This document shows positions 56,544 to 64,000 of a DNA stretch of 64,000 nt, piece by piece. The notes beneath the pieces are model-generated. The model had not been told where the DNA came from and made no database searches. It saw only the letters and a program-made list of their open reading frames with translations. A program made the translations under genes and the position numbers. Each line of letters starts with the position of its first letter. Position 1 is the first letter of the stretch. Origin of the DNA: Armatimonadota bacterium (lineage in GTDB: Bacteria; Sysuimicrobiota; Sysuimicrobiia; Sysuimicrobiales; Humicultoraceae); the NCBI GenBank assembly GCA_016869025.1, contig VGFA01000003.1, positions 184,612 through 248,611 on the forward strand, written 5' to 3'.

Positions 56544-57532
56544 GCACGAGAGGCAGTCCGCTGCTGCGCGGCCGGAGCCCTGCGGCCGGCGAGGCGGACG
56601 ATCAGCGTTTCCAGGACGAGCCGAGGAGCGCTGCCCGACTTGATAGCACGGTCTGCGGCCTCCAGCGCATCGAAGATCCCCGCGAACTGGTCTGCCCGAT
56701 AGCCGCGCGCCTGCTCCGCGATCTTGCGCGCGACGAACGGGTGTACCCCGAGGTGCTCGGCCAGCCGTTCGGACGAACGGCCCTTGGCCGCGGCGGCGTG
56801 CGCGCGGGCGATCAGGCGGAACTGCCGGACAATCATGAAGAGCACCTGCAACGGCTCGTGCGTTGCGAGGTTGTCGTGGAGAGCCCCCAGCGCCCCGCCG
56901 GCATTTCCTCCCCCAACCGCGTCCACCAGCGTGAAGATCGTGGCCTCGCCCAGCCGGCTGGCGATTGCCTCAACATCCGCCGTGGTCACCTGCGGGCGCT
57001 CACCGACGTAGGCGGCCAGCTTGGCCACCTCGTGGTAGAGGTCGCGCAGGCTGCCTCCTGATGTCGCCACCAACCCCTCCGCCACCCCGCGTCCCGGGAT
57101 CTTGCCCGCGGCCACGAACAGGGCCGCCACCCACGCCGGCCGGTCGCGCGGGGGGATCGGGCGGCACTCAATGATGGTTCCCACCCGCTTGAACGTCAGG
57201 AACAGCCGCCTGCGCCGGTCCATCTCCCGCGCAATGAAGATGCCTGTGGTGGGGCTGTCTCCCCGCTCGAGGTAGGTAACGAGCGCCTCTTGATCGGCCT
57301 CCCGCATTGCCTCGAGCCGCCGGATGACCACCACGCGGCGCGGACCGAAGAACGGCGCCGTGTCCAGCCGGATCAGCAGCTCACCCACGGGCGCGCCGCC
57401 GTCGAGCACGTCCAGGTTGAGCTGCCGGTCATCGGGTGGGAGCGTCTCGTCGAGCAGCCGGGCAAGCGTCTGCTCGGCCAGATACTCCTCGTCGCCGATG
57501 ATCAGCGTCGGTCCGTCAACGCCCGAGCGCAC
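56540..57532 (-). CDS. holA: DNA polymerase III subunit delta
   Basis: A 330-residue clamp-loader subunit. It begins GPTLIIGDEEYLAEQTLARL and contains LIRLDTAPFFGPRRVVVIR, GGSLRDLYHEVAKLAAYVG, TIFTLVDAVGGGNAGGALGAL and a C-terminal helical collar (HPFVARKIAEQARGY). Its start overlaps the end of comEC by 17 bases; comEC-holA-rpsT is a common arrangement. Confidence 0.93.
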   Translation of the reverse strand: MRSGVDGPTLIIGDEEYLAEQTLARLLDETLPPDDRQLNLDVLDGGAPVGELLIRLDTAPFFGPRRVVVIRRLEAMREADQEALVTYLERGDSPTTGIFIAREMDRRRRLFLTFKRVGTIIECRPIPPRDRPAWVAALFVAAGKIPGRGVAEGLVATSGGSLRDLYHEVAKLAAYVGERPQVTTADVEAIASRLGEATIFTLVDAVGGGNAGGALGALHDNLATHEPLQVLFMIVRQFRLIARAHAAAAKGRSSERLAEHLGVHPFVARKIAEQARGYRADQFAGIFDALEAADRAIKSGSAPRLVLETLIVRLAGRRAPAAQQRTASRA

Positions 57533-59933
57533 GTGTCCGGCTCCTCATGGTTGTCGCCTGCCATCGGGTTCCATCGCTCCTCAGCGTCACCGCGCCATCC
57601 CGATCGGTGCGGTAGATCACGGCGCCCGCGCTCTCCAGCGCCGCCAGCGTGCCCGGATGCGGGTGGCCGAACGAGTTGTCAGCGCCCACCGAGATCACGG
57701 CGATACCTGGCCGTACCATCGTCAGGAACGCCGGTGTCGTCGAGGTACGGCTGCCGTGATGCGCCACCTTCAGCACCTGGCTTTGCAGGGTGGTCCCTCG
57801 ATCCAGAAGGTGCTGCTCTACCGGCGCCTCGATGTCGCCGGTCAGCAGCGCCGCCGTCACCCCGTAGGTCAGCCGGGCGACCATCGCGCCCGCGTGCGCT
57901 GGTTCGCCCTCGATCCGAGGGGATGGATCAGGCGGGTGCAGGACCGTCAACCCGACCCCTGCTCCCAGGTCGAGGCCCACGCCTTCCCGTACGGCGCGGC
58001 GGGGAACCCGCCGCGCCTCGGCAACGTTGAGGAGGCGGGCGTACAAAGGGGCAGGTTGCGCTACACCGGAATCCAGCACGAGTCCGACCGGGAAGTTCTC
58101 CAAGACCGCCAGCAGTCCTCCCACATGGTCGTCATGGGGATGAGAAAGGATCACCGCGTCGAGCCGGCGCACGCCAGCACGGCGAAGGGCCGGCACCACG
58201 CGCATTAGGCCCACGTCCCAGCCGATGCGGTCGCCGCCTGCACTACCGCCTCCATCTATGAGCAAGGCCCGGCCCGATGGGCTCTGAACAAGGATGGCAT
58301 CGCCCTGCCCCACGTCCATAACCGTGACCACGAGCGCGGACGGCGGCCGAAGTGCCGCAGCGTACCAGAGCGCAAGCGCACAAACCCACACCGCAACGCC
58401 GGCCAGCAGTTGCGAGCGGCGCATATGCCAGCATCCCGAGAGCACTGCCACGCAGGTGCCCATGAGCAGGAACAGGGCCGCTGCCGCAACAGGGGATACC
58501 GGAGGCGTTGGCACCGCCGCCCACCCGAGCGAGCCGAAGCGCGACCCGATCCACAGCACCGCCTCCAGCGGCAGGCGCAGCAAGCTCAACAGGAGATCCC
58601 CGGATGCGGGTGCGACGACGACCAGCGGGATTAGCGCGAGGCCCGCCGGGACCAGTGCCGCGATCACCGGCAGCGCCAGGGCATTGGCAAGGACGCCTGC
58701 CCCCAGGAGCACCTGGAAATGGGCGGCGAGCAGGGGCGCGACCGCGAGCTGCGCACCCAGCGTGGCAGCCAGCGCCGGCGCCAGAAAGGGCCCCAGGCAG
58801 ACGAGCCGCAGGCGCAGCACAGGTGCAACATACAGCAGGCCCCAGGTGGCCGCGAACGAGAGCTGGAACCCTATGTCGAAGAGAACCTGGGGCTGACTCA
58901 CCAGTAGCACGAGCGCGGCCGCGGCAAGGGTGGCGGCACGGTCGCGACCCCGCCCCAGCACCGCCGCGGTCAGGCCCACGACCGTCATTATCGTCGCGCG
59001 CCCTACCGAGGGCGCCCAGCCGACGAACACCGCGAAGAGGCCCACACCCAGGACACCGGCGACCGTGGAAGGAAGCGGAGGCAGCCTGCCCAGGCGGGCA
59101 GTCCACGCGCATGCGCCCGCGACCATCGCCACCTGCGCGCCCGAGACCACCATGAGGTGGACCAAGCCTGCGCGCGAGAACTGCCTGTACAGGTCAGGCG
59201 GCACGTGGGTTTCGATCCCCAGGAGCAGACTGAGCAACAATCCGTCGTGGGGTGAAGGGAGCGCCCGCAGGACACCCGCAACAACGCTCTGGCGCATGGA
59301 GGCCACGGCTCCGCGCACGGACCGCGCGCCCGGACGCAGCACCGTGATCCCGCCCCCCGGTGTAACGCGGATGACCCCCAGCAGCCCCCTGCGGCGCAGC
59401 GCGTCCTGTTCGGAGCGCTCACCCGGGTTTCCCGCGGGCCGTCCCAGGCGGAAGCGGCCGCGCACGAGGACCTCAGCCCCAACGCCAACATCAGGGGCCT
59501 GACCGCGGCCGGTCAGGCGGACCAATCCATAGGCCGGGGATAACGGGGGTGCGCGCGGGGACTGCCGGACCTCCAGCGAGTGGAGACGAGCCACCCCGCG
59601 CCAGCCCAAAGCTCCGGCCTCAGGCGGACCAACGATGATGCCGCGTGCCTCCACCTGCTGCCCATCTGCGGCTGCCGGCCATGACGGCGTCAGGTCGGTG
59701 TGCAGCACCGCCTGCGCGAACCCCAGCCCGGCGAAGCAGGCCAGAGCCGCCAGCGAACCGATCCCTGCCGCGCGCGCCAGGAGCGCTGCGATCCACAGGG
59801 CCGCGACCGCGGCGGCCAGCCCGCAGGCAGGCCCAGGAGACAGGGGCCAGCGGTCCGCGGCCATGATGCCCGATGCAAATGCGGTTGCCGCCCAGACGAT
59901 TGGCGGCAGTACCCTGAATAAACGCACCGGCAC
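57516..59933 (-). CDS. comEC: ComEC/Rec2 DNA uptake channel
   Basis: 805 residues: an N-terminal DUF4131-type membrane region, the Competence domain (HDGLLLSLLLGIETHVP; FSRAGLVHLMVVSGAQVAMV; GWAPSVGRATIMTVVGLTA) and a C-terminal beta-lactamase-like domain (VMDVGQGDAILVQSPSG; VILSHPHDDHVGGLLAVLE; LKVAHHGSRTS). It forms the inner-membrane channel for transforming DNA and looks intact. It starts with GTG at 59933, inside the thrS terminator hairpin. Confidence 0.95.
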   Translation of the reverse strand: MPVRLFRVLPPIVWAATAFASGIMAADRWPLSPGPACGLAAAVAALWIAALLARAAGIGSLAALACFAGLGFAQAVLHTDLTPSWPAAADGQQVEARGIIVGPPEAGALGWRGVARLHSLEVRQSPRAPPLSPAYGLVRLTGRGQAPDVGVGAEVLVRGRFRLGRPAGNPGERSEQDALRRRGLLGVIRVTPGGGITVLRPGARSVRGAVASMRQSVVAGVLRALPSPHDGLLLSLLLGIETHVPPDLYRQFSRAGLVHLMVVSGAQVAMVAGACAWTARLGRLPPLPSTVAGVLGVGLFAVFVGWAPSVGRATIMTVVGLTAAVLGRGRDRAATLAAAALVLLVSQPQVLFDIGFQLSFAATWGLLYVAPVLRLRLVCLGPFLAPALAATLGAQLAVAPLLAAHFQVLLGAGVLANALALPVIAALVPAGLALIPLVVVAPASGDLLLSLLRLPLEAVLWIGSRFGSLGWAAVPTPPVSPVAAAALFLLMGTCVAVLSGCWHMRRSQLLAGVAVWVCALALWYAAALRPPSALVVTVMDVGQGDAILVQSPSGRALLIDGGGSAGGDRIGWDVGLMRVVPALRRAGVRRLDAVILSHPHDDHVGGLLAVLENFPVGLVLDSGVAQPAPLYARLLNVAEARRVPRRAVREGVGLDLGAGVGLTVLHPPDPSPRIEGEPAHAGAMVARLTYGVTAALLTGDIEAPVEQHLLDRGTTLQSQVLKVAHHGSRTSTTPAFLTMVRPGIAVISVGADNSFGHPHPGTLAALESAGAVIYRTDRDGAVTLRSDGTRWQATTMRSRTRALGR

Positions 59934-59970
59934 GGACCTCCCAGAACGGAGATCGGCGTGCGCCGGTGCG
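59923..59970 (-). terminator. Intrinsic terminator of thrS, overlapping comEC start
   Basis: On the minus strand, CGCACCGG near 59970 pairs with CCGGTGCG near 59930 to 59923, followed by TTTATT. The 3' arm contains the GTG start codon and first codons of comEC, so the hairpin could also limit comEC translation. Confidence 0.6.
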
Positions 59971-59984
59971 AATTGCGGTGGGGA

Positions 59985-61904
59985 CTAGCTCTTGGCGGCC
60001 ACCTCGGCCACTACCCGCTCCAGGAACTCGGCCACGGGAATCGGGCCCAGGTCCCCTTCCGAGCGGCTGCGCACGGCCACGGCCCCGGATGCGGCCTCCT
60101 TGTCACCCACGACGAGCATGTACGGGATCTGGTCCACCTGGGCCTGCCGGATCTTGTAGCTGATGCGCTGGTTCGTCCCGTCCACGACCGCGCGCACCCC
60201 GGCGGCTTCCATCTGCGCGAGCACCGCTCCGGCGTAGGCCGCGTGCCGGTCCGCGATCGGCAGGATCCGGGCTTGCTCCGGAGACAGCCACAGGGGGAAC
60301 CGGCCTTCGTACGTCTCGATCAAGAACGCGACCCACCGCTCCATCGTGCTGGTGACCGCACGGTGGATCATCACCGGCCGGTGGGCCCGACCGTCTTCGC
60401 CGATGTACTCCAGCGTGAACCGCTCGGGCAGCAGGAAGTCGAGCTGAACCGTGGAGAGTGTCTCGTCCTTGCCGGATGCGGTCGGAACCTGCACGTCAAT
60501 CTTGGGCCCGTAGAACGCGGCCTCGCCCCTGGCCTCCTTGAACGCGATGCCCATCTCGGTGAGCGCCTCGCGCAGCATGCTCTCGGCCTGGTCCCAGAGC
60601 GCGTCGTTCTGCATGAACTTCTCGTGGTCCGCGGGATCGCGGAGTGAGAGCTGGTACCAGCCATTGGTGATCTGGAAGTCCGCGTACACCCTCTGAATCA
60701 GCCGGACCACCCTTACGATCTCGTCCTTGATCTGGTCCACGCGGCAGAAAATGTGGGCGTCGTTCATCGTCATGCCCCGGACACGATGGAGGCCGGTCAG
60801 AACCCCGGACCGCTCGTACCTGAAAACCTTGCCGAGCTCGGCGATTCGTACGGGCAGGTCCCGGTAGGAGCGCTGGTCGTGCATGTAGGCCATGATGTGG
60901 TGGGGACAGTTCATGGGCCGGAGAACCAGCTCTTCGTTCTCGAGCTTCATCGCGGGATACATGTTGTCCCGGTAGTGGTCCCAGTGGCCGGACATCTTGT
61001 AGAGCGTAGAGCTCGCGATCTCCTGGCTGTAGACGTGGTCATAGCCGGACGCGAGCTCCAGGTCCACGATGTAGCGCTCAATGATGCGCCGGATCGTCGC
61101 GCCCTTGGGCAGCCACAGCGGCAGTCCCTGCCCGACCTCCGGGGTAAGGTGGAACAGGCGCAACTCCCTGCCGATGCGCCTGTGATCCCGCCTCCGGGCC
61201 TCCTCCAGACGGCGCAGATGGGCGTCCAGCTGATCCTGCGTGGGATAAGAAACGCCGTAGATGCGCTGCAGCATCGGGCGGCGCTCGTCGCCACGCCAGT
61301 AGGCGCCGGATGTGGAGAGCAGCTTAATCGCACGAACGGCGCCCGTGCGGAGCACGTGGGGGCCGCGGCACATGTCGGCAAATCCGTCCTGTCGGTAGAA
61401 GCTCACGCTCCCGTCCGGGATCTCCTCGAGCAGCTCCTGCTTGTAGATCTCACCCTCCTCCTTGTACCGCCTGTACGCCTCCTCGCGGGGAATCTCCACG
61501 CGCTCGACATGCTGGTCCGCCGCGGCGAGATCCTTCATGCGCGCCTCGATGCGTTCCAGGTCCTCGGGGCTGAACGGACGGCCGATGTCGAAGTCGTAGT
61601 AGAACCCGTCTTCTATCGGCGGCCCGATGGCCAGCCGGGCCTCGGGAAAGAGCTGTTTGACCGCCTGCGCCATCAGGTGCGATGTCGAGTGCCAGTAGAC
61701 CTCGCGGCCCGCGGGTTCGTCAAACGTGACAAACTCGACGCGCGCATCGGACTCCAGCGGCCACCGGAGATCGCGCAGTTGTCCGTCAACCAGCGCCGCT
61801 AGCACGCCATCCAGGCCGAGCCGATCGGCGAGTGCTCCGGCGCTCGTTCCAACCAAGACCTCGTGGTCCTGGCCGCCTGGCAGCGTAACGTGAATCAACC
61901 CCAT
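59985..61904 (-). CDS. thrS: Threonyl-tRNA synthetase ThrS
   Basis: 639 residues from the ATG at 61904 (GAGGGGG seven bases upstream). Domains in order: TGS (GLIHVTLPGGQDHEVLVGT), editing N2 domain (HSTSHLMAQAVKQLFPEARL; DMCRGPHV), class II catalytic core (RPMNCPHHIMAYM; RGMTMNDAHIFCR) and the C-terminal anticodon-binding domain. It charges tRNA-Thr. It is controlled by the Thr T-box upstream, through the intervening lipoprotein gene. Confidence 0.97.
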   Translation of the reverse strand: MGLIHVTLPGGQDHEVLVGTSAGALADRLGLDGVLAALVDGQLRDLRWPLESDARVEFVTFDEPAGREVYWHSTSHLMAQAVKQLFPEARLAIGPPIEDGFYYDFDIGRPFSPEDLERIEARMKDLAAADQHVERVEIPREEAYRRYKEEGEIYKQELLEEIPDGSVSFYRQDGFADMCRGPHVLRTGAVRAIKLLSTSGAYWRGDERRPMLQRIYGVSYPTQDQLDAHLRRLEEARRRDHRRIGRELRLFHLTPEVGQGLPLWLPKGATIRRIIERYIVDLELASGYDHVYSQEIASSTLYKMSGHWDHYRDNMYPAMKLENEELVLRPMNCPHHIMAYMHDQRSYRDLPVRIAELGKVFRYERSGVLTGLHRVRGMTMNDAHIFCRVDQIKDEIVRVVRLIQRVYADFQITNGWYQLSLRDPADHEKFMQNDALWDQAESMLREALTEMGIAFKEARGEAAFYGPKIDVQVPTASGKDETLSTVQLDFLLPERFTLEYIGEDGRAHRPVMIHRAVTSTMERWVAFLIETYEGRFPLWLSPEQARILPIADRHAAYAGAVLAQMEAAGVRAVVDGTNQRISYKIRQAQVDQIPYMLVVGDKEAASGAVAVRSRSEGDLGPIPVAEFLERVVAEVAAKS

Positions 61905-61920
61905 GACAGTTCCCCCTCGT

Positions 61921-62415
61921 CTAGCGGTAGTGGCGTGTGCTCTTGCGCCACACCTCGGCAACGACCCCGCCGCCTACCAGAAATACCTTGACAACCGGCA
62001 TGAACATCTCGTCGGGCGGGATCCCCGCCTCCACCCTCACCTTCTGAAACCCGGCGGCCAGGTCGAGCGCCCACTGGTCGCGCGCAGCCTCGGGCTGTGC
62101 CACCCAGGCGTCCGGCACTACGGCCCGCAGGATGGAGGGCGTGTCGAGTGCCAGCTCGCGCAGCACCGGATCTGCCTTCCTTCGCTCGGCAATGAACCGG
62201 TCCACCGCGGCCCGGTACTCGACGCTGCCCTCGATCTGCTGGACGCGGGCGATGCCTGCGCCGCCGCCAGGAGCCGGACCGGGTGTGGCACCAGGTGCCC
62301 CGGTCTGTTGGCCTGACCTGCAGCCCGCGGCTGCGGTTGCGACTGCCACGACTAGAAGAGCGCCCACTGCCAGGTGCTGTAGCCTAAGCCGTGCGGTTCG
62401 ACCTGTGCCAGTCAC
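61921..62415 (-). CDS. Small lipoprotein of unknown function in the thrS transcript
   Basis: 164 residues from a GTG at 62415 (AGGGGG eight bases upstream). It has a lipoprotein signal (LAVGALLVVAVATAAAGC, lipobox AAGC), a Pro/Gly-rich linker (GAPGATPGPAPGGGAG) and a folded part (IEGSVEYRAAVDRFIAERRK; GIPPDEMFMPVVKVFLVGGG). No family recognised. It lies between the T-box terminator and thrS, 16 bases before the thrS start. Confidence 0.75.
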   Translation of the reverse strand: MTGTGRTARLRLQHLAVGALLVVAVATAAAGCRSGQQTGAPGATPGPAPGGGAGIARVQQIEGSVEYRAAVDRFIAERRKADPVLRELALDTPSILRAVVPDAWVAQPEAARDQWALDLAAGFQKVRVEAGIPPDEMFMPVVKVFLVGGGVVAEVWRKSTRHYR

Positions 62416-62454
62416 GTCGTTGCCCCCTTCCGGTGTGGAGCGTGCGCATGCCTG

Positions 62455-62754
62455 AAACACGCGAACCCGCCCCCAGAGGGGCGGGCTGCCGCGGTTCCAC
62501 CCTCACAACCGCCGGCCGGTCCCGATTCCACGATCGGGAGACCGACGCGGACGCTCGCAACGCGATATCGGGCGCTCCCGGTGGCTTAGGCGGCGATCGC
62601 CGTCGCGATCGCCCTTCGCCCGCTGCTCAGAGGGGGTCTTCCGCCGGTCCGTCCGGCAGGGCTCGCAGCCCGGGCCCTGCCTCTCTCCATCCGCCGTGCC
62701 TCCGGCGGCTCGAACGGGGTTCCGGCGTACTCGTCCTCTTCGTCGCCGATCTTC
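62455..62754 (-). ncRNA. Thr T-box leader RNA
   Basis: The roughly 300-base leader has the full T-box plan: AGTA loop-E motif at 62731-62728, AG-bulge AGAGAG at 62686-62681, apical stem GCAGGG/CCCTGC, specifier ACC (Thr codon) at 62637-62635 in GAAGACCCCCTCTGAG, the T-box AGGGTGGAACCGCGG at 62503-62489 and a terminator (CCCGCCCC/GGGGCGGG, 62485-62466) followed by TTCGCGTGTTT. Uncharged tRNA-Thr would prevent termination. Confidence 0.9.
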
Positions 62755-62760
62755 AGCGTC

Positions 62761-62789
62761 ATATTAGACACCGCGCCCTGCGCTGTCAA
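62761..62789 (-). promoter_or_regulatory. Strong sigma-70 promoter of the thrS leader
   Basis: Perfect -35 TTGACA (62789-62784), a 17-base spacer and TAATAT (62766-62761) on the minus strand. This is one of the best promoter matches in the window. Transcription should start near 62754. Confidence 0.85.
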
Positions 62790-62822
62790 TTCGCCGGGCC
62801 CGTGCGAGCCGAAGAACCGGGT

Positions 62823-63449
62823 CTACTTGCGCACTATCTCGAGTGCGAAGTTGAACACGGAGTTCGCATAGCTCGTGACATGCCCGTTCACAAAAGGCAT
62901 CTCGAACTCGCCGGGGGCTCCTGAAGGGCCGTAGCACTTCTTCCCGTGCATGGGGTCGTGCTGCGGCAAGTCGCTGCGGAAGACGCAGTTCCACCTGGGA
63001 TTGTTCACGAACCCAAGGACTCTTCCCTTGCCGCGGGGAATCACCTTCCCGCTGATCTCTACGGACACGTCTCCCGACGCCTGAGACGCTCCGCATTTGA
63101 AGTTGACCGGTATGGAGGTCATGCCTATCCTGGCCCCACGCTTACCGTGAAGAGCCGGGGGGAATGGCATCAGTTCACCGTCCCTCGCAACGAGGAATCC
63201 GATCATCCCCCTGCCCCACTGAGGCTTTGGACGGCACGGGATGTGCAGATACGCGGTCAGTATCGCGCCGCCGGCCCTCAGGTTCTTCCTGAGGACCTCC
63301 TTGTGTTCGTCCCACGTGACCTCGTCCCCGCCGTACATGTCAGTGAACTTGATCTCGCCCCCAGCAGGCTTCCGCTGGCCTGCTGAGATATGACTCGGAA
63401 CCAGAAACGAGGAAACAACCAGCAGCGCAACAACGACTCTGCCTCTCAT
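62823..63449 (-). CDS. Secreted protein of unknown function
   Basis: 208 residues from the ATG at 63449 (GGAGGGGG upstream). It has a signal peptide (GRVVVALLVVSSFLVPSHIS, cleavage near SAG-Q). The mature part has four cysteines (HIPCRPK, FKCGAS, RWNCVF, KKCYGP) that may form disulfides, and Gly-rich strands. No family recognised. Base composition is somewhat lower in GC than its neighbours, so transfer is possible. It is divergent to another secreted protein. Confidence 0.7.
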   Translation of the reverse strand: MRGRVVVALLVVSSFLVPSHISAGQRKPAGGEIKFTDMYGGDEVTWDEHKEVLRKNLRAGGAILTAYLHIPCRPKPQWGRGMIGFLVARDGELMPFPPALHGKRGARIGMTSIPVNFKCGASQASGDVSVEISGKVIPRGKGRVLGFVNNPRWNCVFRSDLPQHDPMHGKKCYGPSGAPGEFEMPFVNGHVTSYANSVFNFALEIVRK

Positions 63450-63561
63450 GTTGCCCCCTCCTTCGTCTCCCTTCACCGGGCCGGTTCGCACACTTGCCTA
63501 CCCTCTCCTGCCGGGCGCCTGGCCACGCAGGAGTCCGAGTGCGGGTACCGAACAGCCCGGC

Positions 63562-63954
63562 ATGCGCACCACTGCCCTCGCCCTGGCCTCCGCCATCCTC
63601 ATCGCAGCGGCCGTCCCTGCCCACGCAACAGAGGACCACGCAACGATCGCCAGGAACCTGGCCGAGAACGTCCTGGGCAAGGGAATGGTACGCACCAGCA
63701 GGATGGCAAACGGCGAGCGGGCAGTAGTGATGGTTTGGGAATCGGCCACCTACAAGCCCGCGAACTCGCTCGCCAGGACGCGGGACATGCTCCGGGTCGA
63801 AGTGCATCTGGTGACCGAAGGGATCTTCCGGGTGCTGACCTCGGTGCAGGACGTGCAGTTCGAGATCGTGCTGGGCAAGAGGTCGCTGGCCACAGGGGCC
63901 GCCCGACGCGTCCAGCCCATGACCATCACCTACGCCCGCGATCTGGGCGGGTAG
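63562..63954 (+). CDS. Small secreted protein of unknown function
   Basis: 130 residues from an ATG at 63562. It has a signal peptide (TALALASAILIAAAVPAHAT, cleavage after AHA) and a mature domain with alternating strands (ERAVVMVWESATYK; MLRVEVHLVTEGIFRVLTSV; VQFEIVLGKR). No cysteine and no known motif. The longer frame upstream lacks a ribosome-binding site and a signal sequence. Confidence 0.6.
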   Translation: MRTTALALASAILIAAAVPAHATEDHATIARNLAENVLGKGMVRTSRMANGERAVVMVWESATYKPANSLARTRDMLRVEVHLVTEGIFRVLTSVQDVQFEIVLGKRSLATGAARRVQPMTITYARDLGG

Positions 63955-64000
63955 CTCAGGCGTCCGTCGCCGATGCGTTGCCGCCGGGCCTGAACGGCAA

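Noticed and set aside
62586..62789. 67-residue open frame upstream of the lipoprotein gene
   Set aside because: It lies entirely within the Thr T-box leader and starts inside the promoter; its sequence is explained by RNA structure.

Overview
The window is about 64 kb of high-GC (roughly 68-70% by eye), very gene-dense bacterial chromosome. Almost everything is on the minus strand; only glnS, rpsT and one small secreted protein are on the plus strand. There are no insertion sequences, prophage genes, CRISPR arrays or rRNA. The content is core housekeeping. A Firmicutes-like gene order (phoH-ybeY-dgkA-cdd ... recO-glyQ-glyS-ppdK; hrcA-dnaJ-prmA-rsmE), T-box leaders, CIRCE, a TrpR-like HisR/YerC regulator, SpoVS, and a CsaB/DUF5693 pair point to a deep-branching terrabacterial lineage near Firmicutes, Armatimonadota or a candidate phylum such as CSP1-3/Sysuimicrobiota. 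That placement is inference. GlnRS, uncommon outside Proteobacteria and Deinococcus, is present next to a tRNA-Gln gene.

Layout from right to left, which is the direction of transcription for most genes. (1) 63.9-59.9 kb: two divergent secreted proteins of unknown function, then a Thr T-box leader driving a small lipoprotein gene and thrS. (2) 59.9-52.3 kb: comEC and holA, rpsT on the opposite strand, murJ, a CIRCE-controlled hrcA-dnaJ unit lacking grpE and dnaK, prmA and rsmE. (3) 50.7-43.0 kb: arginine cluster argC-J-B-D-G-H-R behind what looks like an ArgR-controlled leaderless promoter. (4) 43.0-33.8 kb: phoH, a shortened PgpH-type HD protein, ybeY, dgkA, a CorC/HlyC protein, DUF502, cdd, an MgtE-like soluble protein with an NRAMP-related transporter, and recO. 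(5) 33.8-24.3 kb: a small membrane protein, glyQ-glyS behind an unusually short T-box leader, ppdK, dgt, hppA, hpf. (6) 23.6-13.0 kb: an unknown conserved protein, secA, a long lnt, prfB with the classical programmed frameshift, a DUF2993 protein, DUF5693, csaB, spoVS. (7) 13.0-9.9 kb: prs, gltX, an acyl-CoA dehydrogenase remnant and a small phosphatase-like gene. (8) 9.9-0 kb: glnS (+), tRNA-Gln, hisR, and the compact his operon hisZ-G-D-C-B-H-A-F-I(E), which runs off the left edge.

Regulation is unusually readable. Several good sigma-70 promoters are visible, many with an extended -10 (TGN-TATAAT type). At least two place the transcription start at or within a few bases of the start codon (argC, prfB). 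Adjacent genes are often joined by ATGA, GTGA or TGATG overlaps, so translational coupling is probably widespread. I found no clear new multi-gene system. The points most worth a second look are the minimal Gly T-box, the Thr T-box that includes a lipoprotein gene, the HisR gene with a perfect 16-bp palindrome before hisZ, the Lnt C-terminal extension, and the acyl-CoA dehydrogenase scar.
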